Assembly: GCA_027068915.1 (NCBI GenBank) | Contig: JAMOLT010000007.1 | Coordinates: 1-48,392 of the forward strand | Direction: 5' to 3' | Length of the DNA: 48,392 bases | Origin: Sedimenticola sp. | GTDB lineage: Bacteria; Pseudomonadota; Gammaproteobacteria; Chromatiales; Chromatiaceae | The notes under the pieces: model-generated | Told to the model about the DNA's origin: nothing | The model's input: the letters and a program-made list of their open reading frames with translations, nothing else | Databases searched by the model: none | Part shown: piece after piece, positions 25,474 through 33,012 of the stretch | Layout of the letters: every line of letters starts with the position of its first letter | Position numbering within the stretch: position 1 is the stretch's first letter | Translations under genes and position numbers: made by a program

Positions 25474-25929
25474 ATGACAGAAGAAGTTCAGCGCCAGTTC
25501 TCCATTCAGCGCATCTACACCAAAGACATCTCCTTCGAGACCCCAAATTCCCCCGAGATTTTCATGCAGGAATGGAAGCCGGAAATCAGCGTGAATCTGA
25601 ACAATGCCGTCAAGGATCTTGGTGAGGGCAACCTCGAGGTGTCGCTGACGGTTACGGTTACCGCAAAAATCGAAGACCGCACTGCCTATCTCGCAGAAGC
25701 CACACAGTCAGGCATTTTCCTGGCCCGCAGCATCCCGGAGGAAGAAATGGGGCCCATGCTTGGCGTCTATTGCCCCAACGTGCTCTTTCCCTATGTCAGG
25801 GAAGTGTTGTCCGACCTGATCAATCGCGGCAGCTTCCCGCAGTTCCTCCTTGCGCCAGTGAACTTTGAGGCGCTGTATGCCCAGCAGATACAACAGCAAA
25901 AACAGGAAGCGGCGCCGGCAGAGCACTGA
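25474..25929 (+). CDS. secB: Protein-export chaperone SecB
   Basis: A 151-residue cytoplasmic chaperone that keeps precursors unfolded and hands them to SecA. FSIQRIYTKDISFETPNSPEI, EWKPEISVNLN, LEVSLTVTVTAKI and the SecA-contact region MGPMLGVYCPNVLFPYVREV are all typical, followed by FPQFLLAPVNFEALYAQQ. AGGAG lies ahead of the ATG. It is 27 bases after yibN and probably co-transcribed with it. A 164-base gap holding an inverted-repeat element separates it from gpsA. Confidence 0.97.
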   Translation: MTEEVQRQFSIQRIYTKDISFETPNSPEIFMQEWKPEISVNLNNAVKDLGEGNLEVSLTVTVTAKIEDRTAYLAEATQSGIFLARSIPEEEMGPMLGVYCPNVLFPYVREVLSDLINRGSFPQFLLAPVNFEALYAQQIQQQKQEAAPAEH

Positions 25930-25962
25930 AGCAGAACCGCCGATGCCCACAACCAACGCTAA

Positions 25963-26100
25963 CTCGCTTATTTCACCAGGCCGCTCTAGTATTGAATGTT
26001 TTTCTTTACCATTCAGATGCTTGAATAAACCATGGCCGGGGCACACTTTGTCCCCGATGAGACTCTCCGGCTTTCCCCGGAGCCTGGTGAAACATGCGGG
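25963..26100. mobile_element. Inverted-repeat element 2, overlapping the gpsA start
   Basis: The left end (from 25963) and the right end (to 26100) form inverted repeats matching 19 of 23 positions with their flanks, including a perfect 11-bp core TTTCACCAGGC (25971-25981) / GCCTGGTGAAA (26082-26092). The right end reads TGAAACATGCGGG, close to the TGAAACATCCGGG of element 1. Flanking tetranucleotides are CTAA (25959-25962) and CTAG (26101-26104). Inside are hairpins at 25991-26018, 26037-26056 and 26065-26082. The gpsA ATG (26094) and its GGTGA ribosome binding site lie in the right terminus. It may be an element remnant, a structured leader RNA, or both. Confidence 0.55.
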
Positions 26101-27092
26101 CTAGGCTTTCCGTATTAGGCGCAGGCTCCTGGGGTACCGCCCTGGGAATACTGCTGGCCAGACACGGCCACCAGGTAAGCCTCTGGGGGCATATGGCAAA
26201 CGAGATGGCCGTCCTCGAGCAGGATCGTGAAAACAAACACTATTTACCCGGCGTTCCTTTTCCAAAGACCCTGTTTCCTACTGCCAACCTGACGAAAAGT
26301 ATCAGCGGTGCGGACGAAATCCTCATCGTTGTCCCAAGCCATGCCTTCGCCAGCGTACTGCAACAAATAAAGGCCCTGGCCCCTTCACTACGCTCTTTGA
26401 GCTGGGCAACCAAGGGGCTGGAACCGGCACATCGGCGCCTGATGAGTGAAGTCGCCAGAGAAACCTTCCCCGAAGCGGATATTGCGGTGGTATCTGGCCC
26501 GACCTTCGCCATGGAAGTCGCCAAAGGCATGCCTACCGCCGTCACTGTCGCCTCCAGCAACCTGGAATACGCCAAAAAGCTTGCAGACTATCTGCATGGT
26601 GAAACATTCCGCGCCTATACCTCCGATGACATCATCGGCGTACAGGTAGGCGGTGCCGCTAAAAATGTCATGGCCATCGCCGCCGGCATGTCTGATGGCC
26701 TGGGCTTCGGCGCCAACGCCAGAGCCGCATTGATCACCCGTGGGTTGGCCGAAATCACCCGCCTGGGCCTGGCCCTGGGGGGCAAGCATGACACCTTCAT
26801 GGGGCTGGCAGGATTGGGCGATCTGGTGCTGACCTGCACCGACGACCAGTCCCGCAACCGGCGCATGGGGTTGGCCCTTGCCAGCGGTCATGGCATCGAA
26901 GAAGCCAGAAAGCGCATTGGACAGGAAGTGGAAGGGCTGGCTGCTGCAAGGGATTTCCGCATCAAGGCCAGAGACCTTGGCGTGGAAATGCCCATTACCG
27001 AGCATGTCTACCGGATTATATACAAGGGACTGGATCCGGCAGTTGCAGTAAAAACCCTGTTGAGCCGCGAACAGAAGCCTGAGCTGGGTTGA
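26094..27092 (+). CDS. gpsA: NAD(P)H-dependent glycerol-3-phosphate dehydrogenase
   Basis: A 332-residue cytoplasmic enzyme that reduces dihydroxyacetone phosphate to sn-glycerol 3-phosphate for phospholipid synthesis. The dinucleotide-binding VLGAGSWGTALGILLARHGH, SWATKGLEP, SGPTFAMEVAKGMPTAV, QVGGAAKNVMAIAAGMSDG (catalytic lysine) and FMGLAGLGDLVLTCTDDQSRN are intact. The first residues MRARLSV are encoded by the right terminus of an inverted-repeat element, and the weak GGTGA site would be paired in the closing stem of that element, so translation may be limited. It is convergent with trmL. Confidence 0.96.
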   Translation: MRARLSVLGAGSWGTALGILLARHGHQVSLWGHMANEMAVLEQDRENKHYLPGVPFPKTLFPTANLTKSISGADEILIVVPSHAFASVLQQIKALAPSLRSLSWATKGLEPAHRRLMSEVARETFPEADIAVVSGPTFAMEVAKGMPTAVTVASSNLEYAKKLADYLHGETFRAYTSDDIIGVQVGGAAKNVMAIAAGMSDGLGFGANARAALITRGLAEITRLGLALGGKHDTFMGLAGLGDLVLTCTDDQSRNRRMGLALASGHGIEEARKRIGQEVEGLAAARDFRIKARDLGVEMPITEHVYRIIYKGLDPAVAVKTLLSREQKPELG

Positions 27093-27107
27093 CCGGAGAA
27101 CTATTAA

Positions 27108-27244
27108 CCCGGCAACAATGTATGTCGTGTTCAGGGCTCCAGGGAAGTGTCGCCTCGGCATTATCGAAACTGGCTGTAGGAGTATTCGATGCCTTGCCGT
27201 GAACAGGCACACGGCGGCTGAACACGATATACATTGTTGCCGGG
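27108..27244. mobile_element. Inverted-repeat element 3 between gpsA and trmL
   Basis: A 30-bp arm at 27105-27134 and its inverted copy at 27218-27247 match at 29 of 30 positions. They begin TAACCCGGCAACAATG, the same TAACCCGG terminus as element 1, though the sequence then differs. Flanking tetranucleotides are TTAA (27104-27107) and TTAC (27245-27248). The interior folds further: GCCGTG/CACGGC (27196-27201, 27210-27215) and TATCGAA/TTCGAT. The element fills the space between the convergent gpsA and trmL stops, abutting the trmL TAG, and could serve as a two-way terminator. Confidence 0.65.
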
Positions 27245-27247
27245 TTA

Positions 27248-27712
27248 CTACCCTGCACCGGAAAAATCCCACTGCCGCCAGGCTTCATAGGCAACCACCG
27301 CCGCCGCATTGGAGAGATTCAGGCTGCGCTGATCCGGCAGCATGGGCAGGCGCAGGCAGTGCGATAGCGGCAAACTGTCAAGAATGCTTGCCGGCAGGCC
27401 CCGCGTTTCCGGGCCAAACAACAACACATCCCCAGGCTGGTAGGCAACGCTCGCATGGGAAGCGTTGCCCCGGGTACTGAACGCCATCACCCGTGGCTGA
27501 TCGAGGCTGGCGAGCATGGCCTCGTAAGAGTCATGCAATGTTACCCCCACGAACTCATGATAATCCAGCCCCGCCCGCTTCAGCCGGCTGTGATCAAGCG
27601 CGAAACCCAGTGGCTTTACCAAGTGCAGACTGCAACCGGTATTCGCGCACAAACGGATGATATTTCCCGTGTTTGGCGGGATCTCTGGCTGATATAATAC
27701 AAGATTGAACAC
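27248..27712 (-). CDS. trmL: tRNA (cytidine(34)-2'-O)-methyltransferase TrmL
   Basis: A 154-residue SPOUT-class (trefoil knot) methyltransferase that 2'-O-methylates the wobble base of two leucine tRNAs. LYQPEIPPNTGNIIRLCANT, then FGPETRGLP and MLPDQRSLNLSNAAAVVAYE are the three conserved motifs forming the knotted SAM site. Translation starts at GTG 27712 with AGGAG six bases upstream; the same palindrome serves the divergent pyrD. The order gpsA-trmL is conserved in gammaproteobacteria, but here trmL is on the opposite strand. Confidence 0.95.
   Translation of the reverse strand: MFNLVLYQPEIPPNTGNIIRLCANTGCSLHLVKPLGFALDHSRLKRAGLDYHEFVGVTLHDSYEAMLASLDQPRVMAFSTRGNASHASVAYQPGDVLLFGPETRGLPASILDSLPLSHCLRLPMLPDQRSLNLSNAAAVVAYEAWRQWDFSGAG
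27690..27698 (+). promoter_or_regulatory. Extended -10 promoter of pyrD
   Basis: TGATATAAT is a perfect extended -10 (TGnTATAAT). No -35 at 17 bases is needed for such promoters and none is clear. Transcription would start near 27705, 30 bases before the pyrD ATG. The element lies inside the first codons of trmL on the opposite strand. Confidence 0.6.
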
Positions 27713-27718
27713 TATCTG

Positions 27719-27727
27719 CTCCTGGAG
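27719..27727. promoter_or_regulatory. Palindromic Shine-Dalgarno shared by trmL and pyrD
   Basis: CTCCTGGAG reads TGGAG seven bases before the pyrD ATG on the plus strand and AGGAG six bases before the trmL GTG on the minus strand. Only 22 bases (27713-27734) separate the two start codons. Confidence 0.6.
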
Positions 27728-27734
27728 TCCGACT

Positions 27735-28694
27735 ATGAGCGACCCCCGGCTTGCCGTGGATTTTTGTGGACTAAAGTTTCACACACCGCTGGTGCTGCTT
27801 TCCGGCTGCGTGGGGTTTGGCGAAGAATACACCCGTGTGGAGGGATTCTCCAATCGTGACGCCGGCGCCGTGTGCTTGAAGGGCACCACCGGCACCGCTC
27901 GCCCCGGCAATGCGCCTCATCGGGTCTGCGAAACCCCCGGCGGTATGCTCAATGCCATTGGCCTGCAGAACCCTGGTGTTGACCAGGTAATTTCCTCCAT
28001 CTTGCCCCAACTGGATTTTGAGGAAACCCGCTTTATCGCCAATGTTTCCGGTTCCACCCTGGAAGAATACGAGGAAGTCACCCGCAAGTTCGATGATTCA
28101 CCCGTTGACGCCATCGAAATCAACATTTCCTGCCCGAACGTAAAAGAAGGCGGCGTGGCTTTCGGCAACGATCCGGACATGTCCGCCCGGGTGGTGGAAA
28201 TCTGCCGCAAGGCTACTGACAAGCCTCTGATCACCAAATTGTCCCCCAACCAGACCGATATTGCCTACAACGCTAAACGTTGTATCGAAGCGGGCACTGA
28301 CGGCCTGGCGGTGATCAATACCTTAATGGGTATGGCCATCGACATCGAAAGCCGTTCACCAGTGATTGGCAACAATCAGGGAGGACTGTCCGGCCCGGCA
28401 ATCAAGCCCATTGCGCTGCTCAAAGTACATCAGGTTTACCAGGTTGCAAGAGAACACAGCATCCCCATTATCGGCCAGGGAGGAATCACCAGCGCTGAAG
28501 ATGCTCTGGAATTCCTCATCGCAGGCGCCAGTGTTGTAGGCATAGGCACGGCACTGTTCTATGATCCGCTGATCTGCAGCAAGATCAACGCAGGCATTCT
28601 GGACTATCTCGAATGCCAGCAACTGGCGGAAGTCGGACAGATAACAGGCAGCCTGCGCCTGAATGAATCTTCTTCACCAAAGTGCGGCGGCTGA
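27735..28694 (+). CDS. pyrD: Dihydroorotate dehydrogenase, class 1B-like catalytic subunit
   Basis: A 319-residue flavoprotein that oxidises dihydroorotate to orotate in pyrimidine synthesis. SGCVGFGEEY, KGTTGTARPGNAPHR, INISCPNVKEGG (catalytic C133, where class 2 enzymes have serine), TKLSPNQTDI, GGLSGPAIKPIAL and GIGTALFYDP are typical of the cytosolic class 1B enzyme. That class normally pairs with the iron-sulfur flavoprotein PyrK, for which no gene is present here. Most gammaproteobacteria use membrane class 2 PyrD instead. ATG 27735 follows TGGAG; a longer start at 27705 falls at the predicted transcription start and is rejected. An HDOD gene follows after 13 bases. Confidence 0.85.
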   Translation: MSDPRLAVDFCGLKFHTPLVLLSGCVGFGEEYTRVEGFSNRDAGAVCLKGTTGTARPGNAPHRVCETPGGMLNAIGLQNPGVDQVISSILPQLDFEETRFIANVSGSTLEEYEEVTRKFDDSPVDAIEINISCPNVKEGGVAFGNDPDMSARVVEICRKATDKPLITKLSPNQTDIAYNAKRCIEAGTDGLAVINTLMGMAIDIESRSPVIGNNQGGLSGPAIKPIALLKVHQVYQVAREHSIPIIGQGGITSAEDALEFLIAGASVVGIGTALFYDPLICSKINAGILDYLECQQLAEVGQITGSLRLNESSSPKCGG

Positions 28695-28707
28695 GGAGCA
28701 TCCCCGA

Positions 28708-29979
28708 ATGAGCGCAGCCGAACCAATAGCCCCGCAGTCCGTAGAAGAGCTGAAGCGGTTTACGCCGCTTGCGGATTTGTCTTACGACAAACTACTGGAA
28801 ATTGTCGAAAAGGCGCAATGGCTGAAAGCAAAGAAACGCTCTCAGCTGATGGACCTGGGCGATACGGAAGAAAGCAGCTTGTTCCTTCTGCGGGGGAACG
28901 TCCTCATGGAAGCAACAGACGGGCGCCAACGTATCATCAAGCATACCGATACGGCGGCCCGTTCACCCCTTTCGCGCCTGCGCCCAAGCAGATATCGCGT
29001 ATCCGCACTCACGCTGGTGCAATACATCAAGATCAGCAATGCATTGCTGGATGAACTGGCGGATCTGGACGACTCTTCCGAAATGATTTCCACCCATTAC
29101 CTGGTCGAGGAAACCAGTGAGGGAAACGCGGATTTTTCCACCCAGGTGGTTGCCCGCATCTATGATGACCTACACAAACATGTCTTGTTGATGCTGTCCT
29201 GGCACCCCGTTGCCCTGGGTGTCAGCCGCCAGATCCTGGCACAGCCAAAAGATGTTTCCGCCATTGCCAGATGGGCCATGCTCGACCCGGTGCTCGCTCT
29301 CAAATTCATGAAAGCCGCCCAGTTTCAACACCGGCCAGGCGGAACCGTGCCCAATGTCGCCTCGGCCGCATCACAGATGGGCTCGCAAAAGACCCGCAAA
29401 CTGGCTTTCATGAACCTGTTCCGGGAGTCACGCGATCCCCGCACCCTGGTTCTCCAGGAAGCCTTCCGCAATGCCTGGGAGCGCAGCGTCAGCGTTGCCG
29501 CCGTGGCCAAACGGCTGGCCGGGGAACTGGGCCAGAAAGACCCCGCCGAAGCCGAGCTGGCGGGGTTGCTGCACAATACAGGGGAAACGGCCATCATCAG
29601 TTACGCCTACAGTTTTTACAGGGAGATCTCTGTGCAGGAGCTGCACAATTGTACGCTGATGTTTGGCAAGGAAACCGGCCGGATGCTGTTTTCGCACTGG
29701 AATATTTCCCACTCCCTGGCACAGAGCATCTGTGACGCGACGGAATGGCTGCACGACCACGGCAGCAAGGAACCCGATCTGTCAGACATCGTCATAGCCG
29801 CCCGTGCCTGTGTGCAGATCAGCCGCAAGGATGAGAGCAACCCACCGCCGCCCTTGCCACAGATCCCCGCATTGAAAAGACTCAGGCTGGACACGCCAAA
29901 CAGCATACTGGCAACGGAGTTACGCGCTTTCGCCAACGATTATCTGGAAGAGACAAAACAAAAGCTCGGTATTGAATAG
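28708..29979 (+). CDS. HDOD-domain signalling protein with cNMP-binding-like N-terminus
   Basis: A 423-residue cytoplasmic protein. The N-terminal ~120 residues (FTPLADLSYDKLLEIVEKAQ, SLFLLRGNVLMEA) resemble a cyclic-nucleotide-binding fold. The C-terminal HDOD domain (about 165-400) shows LSWHPVALGVSRQIL, AIARWAMLDPVLALKFMKAA, LLHNTGETAII and SHWNISHSLAQSI. HDOD proteins are linked to signalling and motility control; no specific partner is known here. GAGGAG (28693-28698) supports ATG 28708; a start at 28663 would overlap pyrD by 32 bases. The stop abuts the stop of the convergent hypothetical gene with no gap. Confidence 0.82.
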   Translation: MSAAEPIAPQSVEELKRFTPLADLSYDKLLEIVEKAQWLKAKKRSQLMDLGDTEESSLFLLRGNVLMEATDGRQRIIKHTDTAARSPLSRLRPSRYRVSALTLVQYIKISNALLDELADLDDSSEMISTHYLVEETSEGNADFSTQVVARIYDDLHKHVLLMLSWHPVALGVSRQILAQPKDVSAIARWAMLDPVLALKFMKAAQFQHRPGGTVPNVASAASQMGSQKTRKLAFMNLFRESRDPRTLVLQEAFRNAWERSVSVAAVAKRLAGELGQKDPAEAELAGLLHNTGETAIISYAYSFYREISVQELHNCTLMFGKETGRMLFSHWNISHSLAQSICDATEWLHDHGSKEPDLSDIVIAARACVQISRKDESNPPPPLPQIPALKRLRLDTPNSILATELRAFANDYLEETKQKLGIE

Positions 29980-30378
29980 TCAACCCCGCAAGTGCTCAAT
30001 GTACTTCGGCATCCCCTCACACACCAACCGCACGCCTTCCGCCTGTACGCATACACGCGAAACGCCGCCTTCTATCTCGAGATCACAATGCGCCCGACCA
30101 CGGCTCTCCAGCGGAACAGGAATCATATCCCTGTAGGTATAGATATTTTCTCCCACATCTCCTCCACAGCATATCCCGGGAAGCTCCAGGGCTCCACCTT
30201 CCAGCAATTCCCCGTTTTCAAAAACCAGTTCAATGTTCTGCCGCCACTTGGTACGCTCTTCGGATCCGGTCATGGTTTTGATCAGGCAGGCAGGTTCGAA
30301 GCGAATACGCACCTCATCATCAACGAGCCTGATGTCTGTAATTCGGGAGCCGGACAATTCAATGCTGGTCAGATCCAC
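29980..30378 (-). CDS. Conserved-looking hypothetical protein, 132 residues
   Basis: A small soluble protein of unknown family. It opens DLTSIELSGSRITDIRLVDD, then EVRIRFEPACLIKTMTGSEE, with alternating strand patterns; GICCGGDVGENIYTYRDMIP and GGVSRVCVQAEGVRLVCEG follow. It has four to six cysteines but no recognisable motif pattern. The start is GTG 30378 with a weak purine stretch upstream. Its codon use and amino-acid pattern look coding, whereas the overlapping frame on the plus strand does not. It is convergent, without gap, with the HDOD gene. Confidence 0.65.
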   Translation of the reverse strand: MDLTSIELSGSRITDIRLVDDEVRIRFEPACLIKTMTGSEERTKWRQNIELVFENGELLEGGALELPGICCGGDVGENIYTYRDMIPVPLESRGRAHCDLEIEGGVSRVCVQAEGVRLVCEGMPKYIEHLRG

Positions 30379-30398
30379 CTTATTTGAGCCTCAAAAAA

Positions 30399-30473
30399 AT
30401 GTTTATCGAATTGTTTATTATTCTAGCGTTGCTGGCCCTGGTCATCGCCCTGTTGAAGCCATGGAAATGGTAG
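30399..30473 (+). CDS. Possible 24-residue single-pass membrane peptide
   Basis: A short ORF in the gap between the hypothetical gene and ntrC, on the opposite strand to both. The peptide starts MFIELF, has an uninterrupted run of about 15 hydrophobic residues (IILALLALVIALL) and ends KPWKW. A short hydrophobic helix followed by a basic/tryptophan end is the usual look of small bacterial membrane proteins. No clear ribosome binding site is visible and no family is recognised, so this may be chance. Confidence 0.35.
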   Translation: MFIELFIILALLALVIALLKPWKW

Positions 30474-30479
30474 CAGCAG

Positions 30480-31871
30480 CTATCGGATGTCCTTGAGCTT
30501 GCGCGTGAGGGTATTTCTGCCCCAGCCAAGTAGCTGAGCCGCTTCCTGCTTGCGATCACCCGTGGCCTGCAATGCTGCCTTGATCATGGTGGCTTCCACT
30601 TCGTCCAGCAGTCCGCTTCGCCCCTCTTCATGGCAAGCCTGCACCCAGCCCTGCAACATGGATCGCCAGTCACCCGCCGCTTGTTGCGATGACTGCGGAT
30701 CAGGTCCATCGGCGGCAATTTCCGGAGGCAGATCCTGGATATGAATTTCCTTCCCGGATGCCATTACCGTCAACCAGCGAGCCGTATTCTCCAGCTGCCT
30801 GACGTTGCCTGGCCAGGAAAAGGCTTGCAACTGCGCCAGAGCATCCGGCTTTAGCCGCTTGGTATCAACATCAAGCTCGAGCGCCGCCTTGCGCAGGAAA
30901 TGCCCCATCAGCAAGCCAATATCCTCACGCCTTTCACGCAAAGGAGGAATATGAATACGAATCACATTCAGGCGGTGAAACAAATCTTCCCGAAACAGCC
31001 CCCGGGTAACCAGTTGTTCCAGATTCTGATGGGTTGCGGCTATGATCCGCACATCGGCTTTTACGGTGCTGGCACCACCCACGCGGTAAAACTCTCCATC
31101 GGCAAGCACCCGCAACAGCCGGGTCTGCGCCTCTGCCGGCATGTCACCAATCTCATCCAGGAACAGGGTGCCGCCTTCCGCTTGCTCAAAACGCCCCACC
31201 CGCCGCGCCTGCGCCCCGGTGAATGCACCTTTCTCATGGCCAAACAGTTCCGACTCCATTAGCTCACGGGGAATTGCCGCCATGTTCAGGGCAATGAACG
31301 ATCGTTTAGCCCGCGGACTGTGCTGGTGCAGGGCGTGCGCCACCAACTCCTTTCCGGTTCCCGATTCGCCGTTGATCAGCACCGAAATATTGGAGCGCGC
31401 CAGACGCCCGATAGCCCGGAATACTTCCTGCATGGAAGCTGCTTCACCGATAATGCCGCCACTTCCCCCCAGCTCACTTCCGCCGGCGGCGGCATTCTTG
31501 TTGCGGCTCGCCACTGCACGCTCAACCTGATCGATGGCCTCTTTCAGATCGAAAGGCTTGGGCAGATATTCAAACGCCCCGACATCATAAGCCTTAACCG
31601 CGCTATCCAGATCGGAATGGGCAGTCATGATGATAACCGGCAGCTCGGGATGAATCTCATGGATCTTGCCAAGCAATGCCAAGCCATCCATATCCGGCAT
31701 ACGGATGTCAGATACAATGACCATGGGTTCAAAAGCCTGTAACGCCTTGAGCAAATCGCCAGGGTGCTCAAAGCCACGCGCATCATACCCGGCCTTGGTG
31801 AGCGCCTTTTCCAGCACCCAGCGGATTGATCGGTCATCATCCACAATCCAGACGGCAGCAGCTTTGCTCAT
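30480..31871 (-). CDS. ntrC: Nitrogen regulation response regulator NtrC
   Basis: A 463-residue sigma-54 activator. The receiver domain has the acidic pocket DDD (11-13) and the phosphorylated aspartate D55 (VSDIRMPDMDG). The AAA+ domain has Walker A GESGTGKE (168-175), the sigma-54 contact loop GAFTGA (215-220) and Walker B GGTLFLDE. A Fis-type helix-turn-helix (KAALQATGDRKQEAAQLLGW) ends the protein. It activates nitrogen-assimilation promoters when phosphorylated by NtrB. It overlaps ntrB by four bases (ATGA). Confidence 0.96.
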   Translation of the reverse strand: MSKAAAVWIVDDDRSIRWVLEKALTKAGYDARGFEHPGDLLKALQAFEPMVIVSDIRMPDMDGLALLGKIHEIHPELPVIIMTAHSDLDSAVKAYDVGAFEYLPKPFDLKEAIDQVERAVASRNKNAAAGGSELGGSGGIIGEAASMQEVFRAIGRLARSNISVLINGESGTGKELVAHALHQHSPRAKRSFIALNMAAIPRELMESELFGHEKGAFTGAQARRVGRFEQAEGGTLFLDEIGDMPAEAQTRLLRVLADGEFYRVGGASTVKADVRIIAATHQNLEQLVTRGLFREDLFHRLNVIRIHIPPLRERREDIGLLMGHFLRKAALELDVDTKRLKPDALAQLQAFSWPGNVRQLENTARWLTVMASGKEIHIQDLPPEIAADGPDPQSSQQAAGDWRSMLQGWVQACHEEGRSGLLDEVEATMIKAALQATGDRKQEAAQLLGWGRNTLTRKLKDIR

Positions 31872-32953
31872 AGGTTTTGTTCCAGCGGCAGGTAAATGGT
31901 AAACACGGTTTTTCCGGGTTCGCTGGTGAATTCTATCAGACCACCGTGGCGGTTGATCAGGGATTGGGCCAGAGACAGACCAAGCCCAGTGCCTTCCGAT
32001 TTGCCCGTAACCATCGGGTAGAAAACCCTTTCCTGCAGCTCCTCGGGGATGCCGGGACCATCATCGACAATATTGATTTGCACCACCAGGCGATGACGGA
32101 CGCTGACCAGGGTGAATTGCCGGAGAATTCGGGTTTGCAGCAGGAGCTTCCCTTTCCCTTCCGTCGCCTGCACTGCATTTTGTACGATATTCAGAACCGC
32201 CTGGATTAGCTGGTCGGCGTCCCCCTGCAGATCGGGAATGCTTGGATCATAGTCTCGTTCCAATGCCACACCATGTTCGGGATCCGCGGCGATGATCGTG
32301 CATACACGTTCAAGGATATGATGAATATTGACTGTGCGCATCACAGGCAACTGGCGCGAACCCAGCATCTGATCCACCAGGGACTTCAGCCTGTCCACCT
32401 CTTCGATGATGATGCGCGTATATTCCGCTAAACCGGTATCTTCCAGCTCCATGGCCAGCAATTGGGCTGCGCCCCTGACGCCGCCGAGAGGGTTCTTTAT
32501 TTCATGGGCCAGGCCGCGAATCAGATCCCGGGTCGCCAGATTCTGGCTGATCAACTGCTCTTCCCGCGTCAGGCGCAACTGTCTGTCCACACGCCGGATT
32601 TCCGCCAGGGCCATGCCCGGCCGTTCTTCTATCTCCACCGGCATCAGCGTGCAATCTACCGTAATGCTGCGGCCATCCGGCAACAGCAGTGCAACCTCAC
32701 GCTCACTGAGGGGTTGATTGCTCTCAATGACTGTTACCAGGTGCTGCGTCATGACATCCTGGGGGCAACGCAGCAGTTGCTCCATGGGTTTCCCCAATAC
32801 CATGCGCGCACTCACGGACAGCAGCATTTCCGCTGCCGCATTCATATACCGCACATTCAGTTCATGGTCGAACAAGACCAGGGAGGTCACCTGGTTGGAA
32901 AGAACCGCATTTGCCAGATCACTGGGGAAACTGCTGGGAAGTTTGTTGTGCAT
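31868..32953 (-). CDS. ntrB: Nitrogen regulation sensor histidine kinase NtrB
   Basis: A 361-residue cytoplasmic kinase. An N-terminal PAS domain (about 15-120; LVLFDHELNVRYMNAAAEML) precedes the HisKA helix GLAHEIKNPLGGVRGAAQLL with phospho-accepting H150. The ATP domain has NIVQNAVQA (N box), DDGPGIPEEL (G1) and GTGLGLSLAQSL (G2). In the family PII controls the switch between kinase and phosphatase toward NtrC. No membrane helix is present, as expected. The 59 bases upstream contain no evident promoter. Confidence 0.95.
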   Translation of the reverse strand: MHNKLPSSFPSDLANAVLSNQVTSLVLFDHELNVRYMNAAAEMLLSVSARMVLGKPMEQLLRCPQDVMTQHLVTVIESNQPLSEREVALLLPDGRSITVDCTLMPVEIEERPGMALAEIRRVDRQLRLTREEQLISQNLATRDLIRGLAHEIKNPLGGVRGAAQLLAMELEDTGLAEYTRIIIEEVDRLKSLVDQMLGSRQLPVMRTVNIHHILERVCTIIAADPEHGVALERDYDPSIPDLQGDADQLIQAVLNIVQNAVQATEGKGKLLLQTRILRQFTLVSVRHRLVVQINIVDDGPGIPEELQERVFYPMVTGKSEGTGLGLSLAQSLINRHGGLIEFTSEPGKTVFTIYLPLEQNL

Positions 32954-33012
32954 GAACTGCGAATTTTATACGCCTCAAAATAACCAGACACCCAGAATAC
33001 GCGATACTGGCT

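Noticed and set aside
29992-30387. 131-codon plus-strand frame opposite the 132-residue hypothetical
   Set aside because: Its composition (many His, Arg, Tyr, Thr) is less protein-like than the minus-strand frame, and it lacks a ribosome binding site.
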